Assembly (NCBI GenBank): GCA_043801935.1 | Contig: JAZDLO010000152.1 | Coordinates: forward strand, 1-59,894 | Direction: 5' to 3' | Length of the DNA stretch: 59,894 nucleotides | From: JAZDLO01 sp043801935 | GTDB lineage: Bacteria; Actinomycetota; Thermoleophilia; RBG-16-64-13 | Part shown: positions 50,801-59,049 of the stretch, piece by piece | How the letters are laid out: every line of letters starts with the position of its first letter | How positions within the stretch are numbered: position 1 is the first letter of the stretch | Made by a program: the position numbers and the translations under genes | The notes under the pieces: model-generated | Told to the model about the DNA's origin: nothing | Seen by the model: the letters and a program-made list of their open reading frames with translations, nothing else | The model's database searches: none

Positions 50801-52053
50801 TCGCCGGAGGTGGCCGAGATCATTACGCGCACGGCCTTCTGCGGGGGTGTGAGCCGGACCATGGCCGTCCCCCGGCTGGTTCCCACCTGTTGGCGCTCGT
50901 GCCCCACCTCCCCGAACTCCTCGTCCAAGTAGGTGGTCTCCACCGTGACGGCCGACTCAACGGGCTCGCCTCCAGGGGTCTCGGTGACCAAGAGCACGCT
51001 GAAGGGAAGCGTCGGCTTGAAGGCGGAGCTTTCCGGGATGAGCTTGATGTTGAGCGGTGATGCTGCGACCGTGACCAGTTCGGTGGTCTTCTCTTCGTAG
51101 CCGGTGGCCCGCTCCACCACGACCACGTCGAGCCTGACATTTCCCAGTCCACCGGCCTCAGGGACTCCGGCCACATACCCGGCCGGCTGGATGCGGAAGT
51201 CGCCCTCAGCGTCGATCGCCGCAGTGAAAGTGGCGAACTCCTCCCAGGTACCCACGTAACGGGAAGCCGTGACCTTGAGCTCGCCTTTGACCGGCAGGCC
51301 GAAGCTGTATTGGGCGGCCACGTGGCCGGTGATAGGCTCGTCCACCAGGAACCACTGCTTCGCCAGATCCACTTTTACTTCGTACTTAGGCAGGACGTAC
51401 TTCTCCACCCGCACATCGAGATCGGTGGAGCTGTCGCCGGCAGAGGCAGTGAGCTTCCATACCCCCAAGTTCGGCTCGGTAGAGAGCGGCAGCTTGGTGG
51501 TGACGGTGCCGAATTCGTCGGTGGCCACCGTCTGTTTGAACACCTTGATGCCCTTGGCATCCTGCACCTCGATCGTGGCCTGGGTCGACACGGGTTTCAG
51601 CTCTGAATCGAGCGCCACCACCCGCATGAGTATGGTCTGCCCGGGCTTGTAGATAGGCTTGTCGGTCTCGAGGAAGAGGAGCGTCCCCGATTGTATCTGC
51701 ACAGGGGTGGTGTCGGAGAAACCGGCGCCCGTAAATGCGACTTGATACTCCCCGGCTGAAACGCGAGGAAGGTCCAGGGCGACCGTGCCTTTGCCGTCGA
51801 TACTGGCTGTAGCCGAGGCGATGGGCTTGCCTTTGTCGAGAACCGACACGCTCACCTGGCTCTTGGCCAGCTTTTCGCCGTTGAAGAGTGAGAACGAGAA
51901 GGAGGCGGTCTCTCCCGACCGCAGCACGCGAGGAACCAGAGCCACATAGCCGTCGACCTTCTCGCTCACCGGCGGTGGGGAGTTGCATCCCAGGACGATC
52001 GTTGCTACGAGCCCCGCCAGAACGAGCGGAGCAAAAACCCTCAGGCGACTCAT
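47887..52053 (-). CDS. Alpha-2-macroglobulin-like thioester lipoprotein, animal-type architecture
   Basis: A 1388-residue surface lipoprotein (lipobox VLGC, C23). Macroglobulin domains follow; MG2 carries ETDKPIYKPGQTILMRVV. A Ser/Thr/Ala/Gln-rich stretch near residues 635-670 could be the protease bait. Then come FPETWIWD (about 680), the thioester PFGCGEQNM (C900-Q903), a helical thioester domain, and a C-terminal receptor-binding-type domain ending AYSYYTPEW. Order, length and FPETWIWD look like metazoan A2M/TEP rather than the longer bacterial YfhM type usually next to pbpC. It should trap proteases by covalent capture. Start at 52053 behind GGGAGG. It ends a minus-strand run after the dipeptidase gene. 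Confidence 0.92.
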   Translation of the reverse strand: MSRLRVFAPLVLAGLVATIVLGCNSPPPVSEKVDGYVALVPRVLRSGETASFSFSLFNGEKLAKSQVSVSVLDKGKPIASATASIDGKGTVALDLPRVSAGEYQVAFTGAGFSDTTPVQIQSGTLLFLETDKPIYKPGQTILMRVVALDSELKPVSTQATIEVQDAKGIKVFKQTVATDEFGTVTTKLPLSTEPNLGVWKLTASAGDSSTDLDVRVEKYVLPKYEVKVDLAKQWFLVDEPITGHVAAQYSFGLPVKGELKVTASRYVGTWEEFATFTAAIDAEGDFRIQPAGYVAGVPEAGGLGNVRLDVVVVERATGYEEKTTELVTVAASPLNIKLIPESSAFKPTLPFSVLLVTETPGGEPVESAVTVETTYLDEEFGEVGHERQQVGTSRGTAMVRLTPPQKAVRVMISATSGDAGAFKELTAAYSPSGNFIHVQQLGSPALAVGDTATFRVASTAEARTFYYEVVSRGRVVFTGSASDDIYFRVTPAMAPSARLLVYQILPSSEVAADALPFEVQGEYPQKVSASFGTEEAKPGDEITVQVQTEGPAKVGLVAVDHSVFILAENRLNLEQVFAELERLYMQPQVELHEGEWMGGPLLIPGAKETFQDAGLIVLSNKRVPEGKEIPQPQMMFEGVRDAKGAPGVFMASPTTTAAAGAAQPPAYQGGSGELAEVQRVRQFFPETWIWDETITDDAGRASLSYEAPDSITTWDLRAVALSADKGLGIAETSLRVFQPFFLQADLPYSAIRGEEFPVKIALYNYLETSQQIQVEIEPAPWFELVDYPRTTVTVAGGDIGSAEFRIRPKTIGTQLVKITARSAEAADAVTKSMIVEPEGVSRETVENTVLPAGASRTLSLALPALGVVPDSARAYVAITGSLLAQTIEGLDQLLQMPFGCGEQNMILFAPDTYILDYLKGTRQLKPEIQAKAEGLLVTGYQRELTYRRSDGSFSAFGEQDEEGSLFLTAFVLKTFAQAKDLTFIDESVLAEAAGWITQHQKADGSFEAVGFVHHQDMMGGVQGKDALTAYVTIALLEAGQTAAADKAIAYLEDRLAAIEDPYGLALTTYALQLGGSGRAAQAQQKLMAAATEDENGVHWSGGSVEPMGGAPGGPQPIAPGPEGDPLRLGIIPSLDIEATGYATLALVEGGDRVNASRAAKWLVGQRNSQGGFGSTQDTVVALQALTQYSTLGATDTDLTVKLSAGDVAKEIRISPDNFDVTQVVEVPAGIQVRLEAQGKGEAVIQGVLRYNLPEAEKVASVFDIKVDYSTAQVEVNDLIDVKVAVAFNPPEPIKAGMVVLDVSVPTGFAAVDESLSRLLEQPKIKRYDLAGRKVIVYLEDLSPGEKVSFSFQARALYPVRAKGAVSVAYSYYTPEWRGETVSQALSVQ

Positions 52054-52127
52054 GACCCCACCTCCCTGTCTCGGATACCCGCTCAGACGCCACAAGGCAC
52101 CGGATGGGTTCCAGGTTCGAACGCGGG

Positions 52128-53192
52128 CTAGACCATGACCGCGCGAAATACCCGGACGAGATTCCGATGGCAGAACTTCTCGACCTGAGCGGAAGCCAGG
52201 CCGGCCCCTATTAGCAACTCGGCGATCTTGGGGTAATCGGCCACCCCATCCATTCCGACCGGCGTGCTATCTATGCCGTCCAAGTCGCCGCCCAAGCCCA
52301 CGCAGTCCTCTCCACCCACGTTGACAATATGCTTTACGTGATCGACCAGCAGAGAAAGCGGCGGCCGGGGAATACCGGCATGAAAAGCCGAGATGGCCTC
52401 TCCGGCCTCCTCCAGGGTCCTCTCCCCCGCCTGCACTGCGCCCAGAGCTTCCTCGAGGCAGTCCTTCTCCTCGGCGAAAAAGGCCGGGGACAAGAAACCG
52501 GAATACAGGTTGACACCCACGACGCCACCGCGGTCCCCGATAGCCCGGATCATCCCGTCGGTGAGATTGCGTGCGTTCGGGCAAAGGGCCCGGCAGTTGC
52601 TGTGGCTGGCGACAAAGGGCTTCGTGCTGACAGCGCAGACATCCCAGAAAGCCTGGTCCGAGGCGTGCGAGACATCGACCACCACTCCCAGCTCCTCGCA
52701 GAACCCGACCAGGTCCTGCCCCTTTTTCGTGAGTCCCGATCCGCTACCGAGCGCGGTGCCGCTGAAAGAGTTGTCGGCCCAAGCCAAGGTGAGAACACGC
52801 ACCCCCGCTTGGTAGAAGAGAGCCAGAGCCAGGGGCTCACCTTTCAGAGGATCGGCCCCTTCGAGACTGGGGATGGCCGCGATCCTGCCCGATCCGGCGC
52901 AGGCCGCTTCGATATCGGCCGCGGTGCGAGCAAGAGTGAGTCGATCCGGGTGCTCACTGCAGAGCGTCCCCACGGCTTCGACCATCTGCATGGCCACCTC
53001 ATCCTCACGGCCCTTGAGTTGCCCGGCCACCGCCCATGCGGCGAAGACTTGGGCGCAGATGCCCGCCTCTATCATCCCCGGTAGGGTCACGTGCATCCCC
53101 TCGGAGGCCGCAAAGTCCGCGCCCCTCTCGACCACCTTTTGGATGGTGTCGCAGTGCGCGTCGAAGAAGCACGGACGGGGTGTGACTACCAA
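52128..53192 (-). CDS. Membrane dipeptidase (M19, renal dipeptidase family)
   Basis: A 354-residue zinc-dependent dipeptidase. Metal ligands are in FFDAHCDT (HxD), the bridging Glu in PSLEGADPL, and His in VSHASDQAFWDV and VASHSNCRAL. It hydrolyses dipeptides, including D-amino-acid-containing ones. No signal peptide is visible. The best start available is TTG at 53192 (MVVTPRPCFFDAHCDT) with no clear ribosome-binding site, so the start is uncertain. It lies 74 nt before the alpha-2-macroglobulin gene. Confidence 0.88.
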   Translation of the reverse strand: MVVTPRPCFFDAHCDTIQKVVERGADFAASEGMHVTLPGMIEAGICAQVFAAWAVAGQLKGREDEVAMQMVEAVGTLCSEHPDRLTLARTAADIEAACAGSGRIAAIPSLEGADPLKGEPLALALFYQAGVRVLTLAWADNSFSGTALGSGSGLTKKGQDLVGFCEELGVVVDVSHASDQAFWDVCAVSTKPFVASHSNCRALCPNARNLTDGMIRAIGDRGGVVGVNLYSGFLSPAFFAEEKDCLEEALGAVQAGERTLEEAGEAISAFHAGIPRPPLSLLVDHVKHIVNVGGEDCVGLGGDLDGIDSTPVGMDGVADYPKIAELLIGAGLASAQVEKFCHRNLVRVFRAVMV

Positions 53193-53284
53193 GACGACGT
53201 TCTAACGCCGGAAACGGGTTCGACCCGCAACTTGCTCATAACTTGGTGAAGGGAACGGACACTGGTGGCTGATGGTGAAGGCAC

Positions 53285-54169
53285 TCAGCGGGAAGCTTCC
53301 TGCGGTTCCCACTGCCAACCCGCGCCCATGGCCGACACACGGCCGAGGCCCGGAAACGGGAAATGGAAGGCCATCACGAGGGACTTCTCGGCGGCCGCTC
53401 TCCCCAGAAGTGCGTGCCTCGTCGTCACCAGCTGGTCCGGCACCATATCCACCGCCGCAAACCATTCGGGTTCCTGGAGATGAATGGGGTGTAGCACCAG
53501 GTCGGAGAGGCACAGCAGCTCCTCCCCCGCCGAAGAGACGGACACCGCAGCGTGCCCCGGCGTGTGCCCGGGAGCGGCAAGTAGACTTATGCCAGGCAGC
53601 AGCTCTTTCTCACCGGGGATAAGATCGATCCTCTCCCGTATGGCGGAGAGATTCCGGTGGGCGGAACCTAGAAGTATCTCTCTCCCGTGTTCAGGGAGAA
53701 CTCGCTCCGCCTCTCCCTCCATCCAGAACTCCCACTCGATCCTCGACATGATCCATTGGGCCTCAGGGAAGACCAGCCTTCCCTGAGCGTCAACAGTGCC
53801 GCCAAGATGATCCGGATGCCCATGGGTGAGGATCACATAGTCGATCTCTCCAGCGTCGACGCCCTCCGAGCGCAGACTCTCGAGCAATCTTCCCGTGCCA
53901 GGGGCGAGCGCGCCCGCGCCCGAATCGATAAGGACATGATGTTTTCCGCTCAAGACCAGAAGGCAGGTGTAGGTGCTCGTCCACGTTCCCCAGCGCTCCG
54001 GTTCAACGCCGTATTCCTTCAGCCTCCGCTCAAGGTTGCTCCTGGGGGCGTTCACGAAGAGGAAGTCCGCGGGCGGAGGAAACAGGGGAGGCCCATAGGC
54101 AAAGGTGCCGTCGCACACGGCCACGCAATCGATGCTACCCACCTTGAAACGATACGTGTTTGAGCTCAT
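53285..54169 (-). CDS. Metallo-beta-lactamase-fold hydrolase
   Basis: A 294-residue MBL-superfamily protein with the binuclear site THGHPDHLG (HxHxDH), His in APGHTPGHAA, Asp in CLSDLVLHP and a late His in VMAFHFPFPG. The N-terminal extension (about 60 residues, ending TSTYTCLLVLSG) resembles quorum-quenching lactonase/organophosphate-hydrolase-like members. Substrate unknown. It lies between the GYD and dipeptidase genes on the same strand. Confidence 0.88.
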   Translation of the reverse strand: MSSNTYRFKVGSIDCVAVCDGTFAYGPPLFPPPADFLFVNAPRSNLERRLKEYGVEPERWGTWTSTYTCLLVLSGKHHVLIDSGAGALAPGTGRLLESLRSEGVDAGEIDYVILTHGHPDHLGGTVDAQGRLVFPEAQWIMSRIEWEFWMEGEAERVLPEHGREILLGSAHRNLSAIRERIDLIPGEKELLPGISLLAAPGHTPGHAAVSVSSAGEELLCLSDLVLHPIHLQEPEWFAAVDMVPDQLVTTRHALLGRAAAEKSLVMAFHFPFPGLGRVSAMGAGWQWEPQEASR

Positions 54170-54237
54170 AGGGACCTCCAGGGGTCAACTCCACTGCGAG
54201 ACGCACCGCACATTTGACCGCCGGCGCCTTCGGGCGG

Positions 54238-54531
54238 CTACGGCAGCATCTTTACGCTCTTTTCGAATTCCTCCGGGGTGAACATCCTGAAGCTGGTGGT
54301 CCTGACATTTCCCTGGGCGGAGAGGGCCAGAGCGAAAGCCGATGCCGCCTCGTCATTGGGAATCTCGCCGATGGCAAGGATGTCGTACTCGCCCATGGTG
54401 GCCCAGTACCCGAGGACCTTCCCGCCCATAGCCTCGTAGGCTTTTGCACCCTCTGCAAGGCGCCGGGGGGAGTCTTTGATGTTCTTGATTCCTTGGTCGG
54501 TATACTTCATGAGTAGACCGTAGGTTGGCAT
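54238..54531 (-). CDS. GYD-domain protein, second copy
   Basis: A 97-residue member with the canonical motif ATMGEYDILAIGEIPNDEAA. It starts MPTYGLLMKYTDQG behind GGAGGG (ATG at 54531). It has a good promoter at 54625-54652 and heads the run GYD-MBL-dipeptidase-macroglobulin. Function unknown; the family is often near redox or metal genes. Confidence 0.85.
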   Translation of the reverse strand: MPTYGLLMKYTDQGIKNIKDSPRRLAEGAKAYEAMGGKVLGYWATMGEYDILAIGEIPNDEAASAFALALSAQGNVRTTSFRMFTPEEFEKSVKMLP

Positions 54532-54624
54532 GAACCCTCCCTTCCATTCTGTGGCGACGTCACGTGACTGCACCGTGCGGCGCGCCCCCCCACGAGGAGA
54601 AGCGCCTGCCCGGTTTCTAGTTTC

Positions 54625-54652
54625 AGTATAGGCTTCCGTGCCCCTCGGTCAA
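54625..54652 (-). promoter_or_regulatory. Promoter of the GYD gene cluster
   Basis: TTGACC (54652-54647), a 16-bp spacer and TATACT (54630-54625) on the minus strand, predicting a leader of about 87 nt. The rest of the 337-bp gap (54532-54868) holds the TfoX gene promoter and GACTCG-CACAGA-CGAGTC, a 6-bp inverted repeat. Confidence 0.6.
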
Positions 54653-54796
54653 TCGAAAGCTGAAGACCGGGAAGCCTCTGTGGCGGCGGCGAAGGAACCT
54701 TGTCGGATCCTCCCCCTTGACGGCTCATCAGGTCGGACTCGCACAGACGAGTCTCCACCGGACCCGGGGCGGTTCGCGGGCGTGCTTGCGGAGGCC

Positions 54797-54823
54797 TTGC
54801 CGTTATGCGCCTATCGCTATAGT
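54797..54823 (+). promoter_or_regulatory. Candidate promoter of the TfoX-like gene
   Basis: TATAGT (54818-54823) is a good -10; TTGCCG (54797-54802) is only 15 bp upstream, so the -35 is uncertain. Confidence 0.35.
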
Positions 54824-54868
54824 CTCGTGCTCGAAGCGGGCCATGCTACAGAACATACGGAGGTGCGA

Positions 54869-55216
54869 ATGCCCACCCTGCACGACAGCGCGAAGGGACC
54901 CGAAATCCAGGCTGCACTAGATGAGCTTGTTCTCGGCTGGGCCGACGTGACGCCCGGCAAGATGTTCGGGTCGCACGCGTACCGGGCGAAAGGCGTGCTG
55001 TTTGGGATGATCGGCGGCAAGGGCTTGATACTCACCAAACTGCAGCCAGAACAGCGCGAGGGCGCCGCGAAAGAACACAATGCCCACGCGTTCGTGGGGC
55101 GCGGGAAGGAGGTACCTGCGTGGATCGAGTTCCCTCTCGAGGATGCCGCCGGCATCGCGCCCATAGCTTCCCTGGTGCATGACGCTTATGAGAATGCCCT
55201 AGCCGAAGCGGGCTAG
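54869..55216 (+). CDS. TfoX N-terminal-domain-like protein
   Basis: A 115-residue protein with the TfoX_N pattern: VTPGKMFGSHAYRAKGVLFG, then GLILTKLQPEQRE and a C-terminal WIEFPLEDA. In enteric bacteria TfoX activates competence, but stand-alone N-terminal-domain proteins are common and of unknown function. CGGAGGT precedes the ATG by four nt. Its TAG stop shares the palindrome CTAG (55213-55216) with the stop of the convergent ligase gene. Confidence 0.78.
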   Translation: MPTLHDSAKGPEIQAALDELVLGWADVTPGKMFGSHAYRAKGVLFGMIGGKGLILTKLQPEQREGAAKEHNAHAFVGRGKEVPAWIEFPLEDAAGIAPIASLVHDAYENALAEAG

Positions 55217-56688
55217 TCTGGCCGGATCTGAAGCGGGGATGATGGGGCGTCTCTCGGCCGATAGTACGACAGCATCACGCCGCATAGAAGCGAAAAGACC
55301 ATGAAGAGCGCCGGGAAATACCAGGACAGATCCACTAGGTTCTGGAGTAGGAATGCCTGTAGCCCCAGCAGCAACGGGACCTGGGGCTGGGTCAACGAGC
55401 CAGTCAGTATTCTCCTCGCGGGACGCACCGCGACCATCACTACGAAGCCCGCTAGGAGAATCGCGCCCACTGCTCCCAGCTCCACCAATTGCTGAACCAG
55501 AAGGTCGTGAGCATAGGCGGTCCGTCCTCCGAGTTTGAACGGCGAATACGCCTGATAGAAGGTGTCTAGGCCGTAACCGAGTACCGGTCTCTCTCGCATC
55601 GCTTTGACGGCAGCCATCCATGTCTTTATTCGAAACGCGTCCGACGTCATGGGCACGATGTCCTGCGAAGCGAGTGCGGTTCCCGTCTGGGTAGTCGGAG
55701 CCGGAAGCCCGCTGACCGCCATCTGGGGTGCAACCTCGCGCCATATGAGCATGCCGCCCGCGAGAAGACCCGCTATGAGTAGGACGACGAATCCGAAACG
55801 CCATCTGCGGCTTCCGCCGGCGACCCCGTGGGTACCCAATGTCTGCAGGATGAGGACACAGACCACCAGAAAGGCAAGGAGCGCCAAGACAGCCCGAGCG
55901 CGGGTCAAGACCATCGCCGCAACCTGGGGGGCAAGCATCCCACCAAGAAGCAGGTGCTTGTGACGGCCCAGCAACTGCTCCATCCCGCCGCTATGTCCTG
56001 TTTCGGAACCCGGTAGCCCCGTGAATAGGGCGGCGGTTGAGGCCATCGTCAGCAACAGGAAGCCGGCGAACGCGTTCGCATATCCGAAAGTCCCGGTGGG
56101 CAACAGCTGGCCGTCCAGCTCTTGGGTGAAAAGCGGGACTCTCAGCGACAACGCGACGATGGACACCAGGGACACTAGCACGCCCACCTCACTCAGAAGG
56201 AACAAGACCGCGAGCCTGGCGGAAGGAGAAAAACTTGTGAGCCTACGTCCCAAATGCACGAAGAAAAGCCCGCCGAGGAGTATGCCGGCGCCCCTTAAGC
56301 TATCCAGCGGAGCGAGACTCCAGAGGGCAGAGAGAGCCCCCAAGCATGCGAGCGCGAGAAGAAACCATTCGGGACCCGAAAGTCGCGACCAGGTGAACCT
56401 AAGACTGCAGCGATTCCTGAACAGGGAAAGGGCTGCCGAGAACAGCGCCAAGGCCGGCGCCACGAGAGCGATGAAGGTTTTCGCTGGCGATAGGAAGGCT
56501 CCGTGTGCGTAGCATGCCCAAAGCAGCAGGAGCATGGCCGGCCATAGGACTATTGCCTCGGCCCATCGCCGATCCTCGCGCACCGCGGTGGAGGAGTAAC
56601 CACGGCGCCAGGGCGTGCCCTCGCCGGGCACGCCCTGGTCCGAAGCTGGAAGAGCCTTCGAGATTCTCCCTAAGTGCACTTCCCCCAC
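55213..56688 (-). CDS. O-antigen ligase/polymerase-like membrane protein (Wzy_C)
   Basis: A 491-residue protein (or 488 from the GTG at 56679, which has GGGGGA just before it) with about 11 hydrophobic helices. The large extracytoplasmic loop has the Wzy_C hallmarks RIKTWMAAVKAMRERPVLGYGLDTF and AHDLLVQQLVELGAVGA. It joins glycan units or ligates polymer to an acceptor at the outer face of the membrane. No glycosyltransferase cluster is adjacent in the window. Confidence 0.85.
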   Translation of the reverse strand: MGEVHLGRISKALPASDQGVPGEGTPWRRGYSSTAVREDRRWAEAIVLWPAMLLLLWACYAHGAFLSPAKTFIALVAPALALFSAALSLFRNRCSLRFTWSRLSGPEWFLLALACLGALSALWSLAPLDSLRGAGILLGGLFFVHLGRRLTSFSPSARLAVLFLLSEVGVLVSLVSIVALSLRVPLFTQELDGQLLPTGTFGYANAFAGFLLLTMASTAALFTGLPGSETGHSGGMEQLLGRHKHLLLGGMLAPQVAAMVLTRARAVLALLAFLVVCVLILQTLGTHGVAGGSRRWRFGFVVLLIAGLLAGGMLIWREVAPQMAVSGLPAPTTQTGTALASQDIVPMTSDAFRIKTWMAAVKAMRERPVLGYGLDTFYQAYSPFKLGGRTAYAHDLLVQQLVELGAVGAILLAGFVVMVAVRPARRILTGSLTQPQVPLLLGLQAFLLQNLVDLSWYFPALFMVFSLLCGVMLSYYRPRDAPSSPLQIRPD

Positions 56689-56703
56689 CTACTCGAGGCG
56701 ACT

Positions 56704-56970
56704 TTATTTCACCTTGAGGGGGCCGGACTTCGGATAGAACTTCAAGGGGCCGGATTTCGGATAGATAGCGCCGGTGACGGTTTCCTTCCCGTTGTTCACG
56801 TGATAGATAGAGTTGTAGACCGTGCCATCGGCGGCCGTGTAAAGCTGATGCACGACCCCTTTTCCGGAGCCCTTCCCCGAGGAAGCGAGACCGACTCCCG
56901 GCAATAACAGGGCGATGATCAGCAGAGCAACCGGAAGGATAACAAGTAGGGTCTTTCGTCTTCTGCTCAC
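56704..56970 (-). CDS. Small exported protein with C-terminal PKSGPLK repeats
   Basis: An 88-residue protein with a signal-peptide-like N terminus (RRRKTLLVILPVALLIIALL...GLASS), a short beta-rich middle (LYTAADGTVYNSIYHVNNGK), and an ending with two near-exact copies of YPKSGPLKF. The GTG at 56970 was preferred (GGGAG eight nt upstream) over an ATG at 56985, whose AGGAGG abuts it. Lack of a lipobox suggests it is secreted or membrane-tethered. It lies just upstream of the ligase-like gene on the same strand. Function unknown. Confidence 0.6.
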   Translation of the reverse strand: MSRRRKTLLVILPVALLIIALLLPGVGLASSGKGSGKGVVHQLYTAADGTVYNSIYHVNNGKETVTGAIYPKSGPLKFYPKSGPLKVK

Positions 56971-57140
56971 GTCTTCTTCTCCCATCCTCCTGTTTCTTCT
57001 TCACCAGATGGGCAGGCCCCCAAGGGGGCGCCCTCGATCCGGGCAGATGAGAGCAGGTAGCAAAGCGATGAACGACTCCACCGCGAACCAACATCCTCTT
57101 GCGACCCCCTGGGTGCCGTCTGGACGTAAAGATTATTGGA

Positions 57141-57285
57141 TTGCTTGCGGTTGGCGTGCATTTTATTCTGTTCGCGTAGAATCTGTCAACTAGAGCGCTG
57201 GGTGGCCGTGCCTTACAGAGCAGCACTCTTGCGGCCAGGGGCCGTTTGGCGCAGCGCTGGAGGTAAGCGGCGTCTACGGCCACCC
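57141..57285 (+). other. AT-rich promoter-like patch followed by a structured leader
   Basis: Within the 416-bp gap 56971-57386, TTGCTT (57141-57146), a 17-bp spacer and TATTCT (57164-57169) form a promoter-like pair. Downstream, GGGTGGCCGT (57200-57209) and ACGGCCACCC (57276-57285) are perfect complements enclosing 66 nt with its own GC stems. It may be an untranslated leader or small RNA for the SDR gene. It matches no RNA family I recognise. Confidence 0.35.
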
Positions 57286-57386
57286 TGGCAGGTTACATAT
57301 CGGGGGCCAGGCGGTAAAGGAATGCAGATAGAAAGCAAAGGAACAGGAGAGTGGCCGGTGCGTGACTGGAACGTGACTTACTAGCT

Positions 57387-58241
57387 ATGCTGATCGACCT
57401 CCCTGATCTCACCGGCAAGACCGTCCTCATCACCGGGGCCAGTTCGGGGATTGGCGCGGCGGCGGCGCGCCGAATGGCCGAAGCGGGCGCAACCGTCCTC
57501 CCCCACGGCCGTTCTCCGCAGAGGACCACCGAGATAGCTCGGGCCGTCGGCAGCGAGCCCCTGGTCGCCGACTTCGCCCGGCTGCAGGAGGTCCGAGAAC
57601 TCGCCGAGAAGGTCCTGCAACGGACCGATCGTCTGGACGTGGTCTTACACAACGCAGGTGCGCTGGTCGCGAGGCGCACGATGAGCGCGGACGGCCACGA
57701 GTTGACTTTCCAGACCAACCATCTGGCCACCTTTCTGCTCCAGCGATTACTGACCGATCTCCTGCTCCGTACTCCCGGCTCACGCGTCATCGTCACGAGC
57801 AGCGGGGCGAACCGCGTCGGCCGTGTCGACATGAACGATGTGGAGCACTTGCAGGGCCGCTACCGCGCCTTCCGCGCATACGCCACGACAAAGCTGGAGA
57901 ACATCCTGTTCGTCCGAGAGCTAGGCCGGCGATTCGCGGAGGCCACCACCACCGCGGTGGCCGTTCATCCCGGTAATGTGGCCACGGCATTCGGCACCGG
58001 TTCGCTTTTCCCCGGGATCTTCTATCGCATCCCGCTCAAGGACTTCTATCTCATCAGTGCCGAGGAGGGGGCGGAGCCACTTCTATCGCTGGCGACTAGG
58101 CCCGACCCGGAGGCTGCGGACGGCTTGTATTTCAATCGTTTCACTCCGAAGGGAGCGACGTCGCCCCAGGCCGATGACGCCGAATTGGCACGGGGACTGT
58201 GGGAGCGGTCGGAGGCGATGGTGCAAGGCTGGACTGGGTGA
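57387..58241 (+). CDS. Short-chain dehydrogenase/reductase
   Basis: A 284-residue NAD(P)-dependent SDR with cofactor motif TGASSGIGAAAARR, NNAG equivalent LHNAGALVAR, catalytic Ser in VIVTSSGANRVG and YATTK (Tyr, Lys). It resembles retinol-dehydrogenase/WWOX-like SDRs, with a C-terminal extension after PGNVATAFG. No clear ribosome-binding site precedes the ATG, and the transcript may have a long structured leader. Confidence 0.9.
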   Translation: MLIDLPDLTGKTVLITGASSGIGAAAARRMAEAGATVLPHGRSPQRTTEIARAVGSEPLVADFARLQEVRELAEKVLQRTDRLDVVLHNAGALVARRTMSADGHELTFQTNHLATFLLQRLLTDLLLRTPGSRVIVTSSGANRVGRVDMNDVEHLQGRYRAFRAYATTKLENILFVRELGRRFAEATTTAVAVHPGNVATAFGTGSLFPGIFYRIPLKDFYLISAEEGAEPLLSLATRPDPEAADGLYFNRFTPKGATSPQADDAELARGLWERSEAMVQGWTG

Positions 58242-58394
58242 ATGCAACCGCGGGTAACAACGGGGTGACATAGCCAAAGCGCCCACGGGCGGGCTCCAGA
58301 TCTGACGGGCCGCTTCGATCCCGCGCGGTTTGGGCAGGTGCCTGGGATGGACAGAGGGGCTTCTCCTACCAACGCGACATGTAGAGGTGCTTTC

Positions 58395-58919
58395 ATGGGA
58401 TGGGAACTGGATTTGGCTCACAGCAGTCTCGAGTTCGCCGTGCGACATATGCTCATCTCAACAGTCAAGGGTGCGTTTCCCGAGTTCAGCGCCGACGCCG
58501 AGATCGACGACAAGGACCTGACCAAATCGCAGGCCACGGTAGAAGTGAACGTAGCCAGCTTGGATACCCGGGAGCCGCGGCGCGACGAGCATCTGCGCTC
58601 CGCCGATTTCTTCGACGCCGAACACTTCCCCACCATTTTCTACGTGGTCAAGTCCACGGACCAAGTGAGCTCCGGCCGCTACCGCATTATCGGTGATCTC
58701 ACGATCAAGGGGATCACTCGAGAGGTCCCCCTAGACGCCGTAATAAGCGGTCCCTTGACAGACCCCTTTGGTGCGCTGCGCCTGGGAATCAGCGCCGAAG
58801 GTCGAGTGGACCGCCACGACTACGGTCTGGATTGGAACCTGGTGGCCAAAGGGGGCGGTCTACTGGTCGGTGACGAGGTGAAGATCAGCTTGGAGACTGA
58901 GTTCGTCAAGGCCCCATGA
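58395..58919 (+). CDS. YceI family lipid-binding protein
   Basis: A 174-residue lipocalin-like YceI protein. It begins MGWELDLAHSSLEFAVRHM and includes KGAFPEFSA, DEHLRSADFFDAEHFPTI and GDLTIKGITREVPLDA, all typical. Family members bind isoprenoid lipids such as polyprenyl quinones. There is no signal peptide, so a cytoplasmic role is likely. GAGGTG precedes the ATG by five nt. Confidence 0.93.
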   Translation: MGWELDLAHSSLEFAVRHMLISTVKGAFPEFSADAEIDDKDLTKSQATVEVNVASLDTREPRRDEHLRSADFFDAEHFPTIFYVVKSTDQVSSGRYRIIGDLTIKGITREVPLDAVISGPLTDPFGALRLGISAEGRVDRHDYGLDWNLVAKGGGLLVGDEVKISLETEFVKAP

Positions 58920-59049
58920 GATATGAACCGCTGACGGCAGGCCACCGGTGACGGATGCGATAGGATGGTCGCCGAGGCGGCCATGACCCCCGCGACTGGG
59001 GTCGGGGCCTCCGGTAGTGAGTGAATCGGGATCCGAACGGAGGATACAT

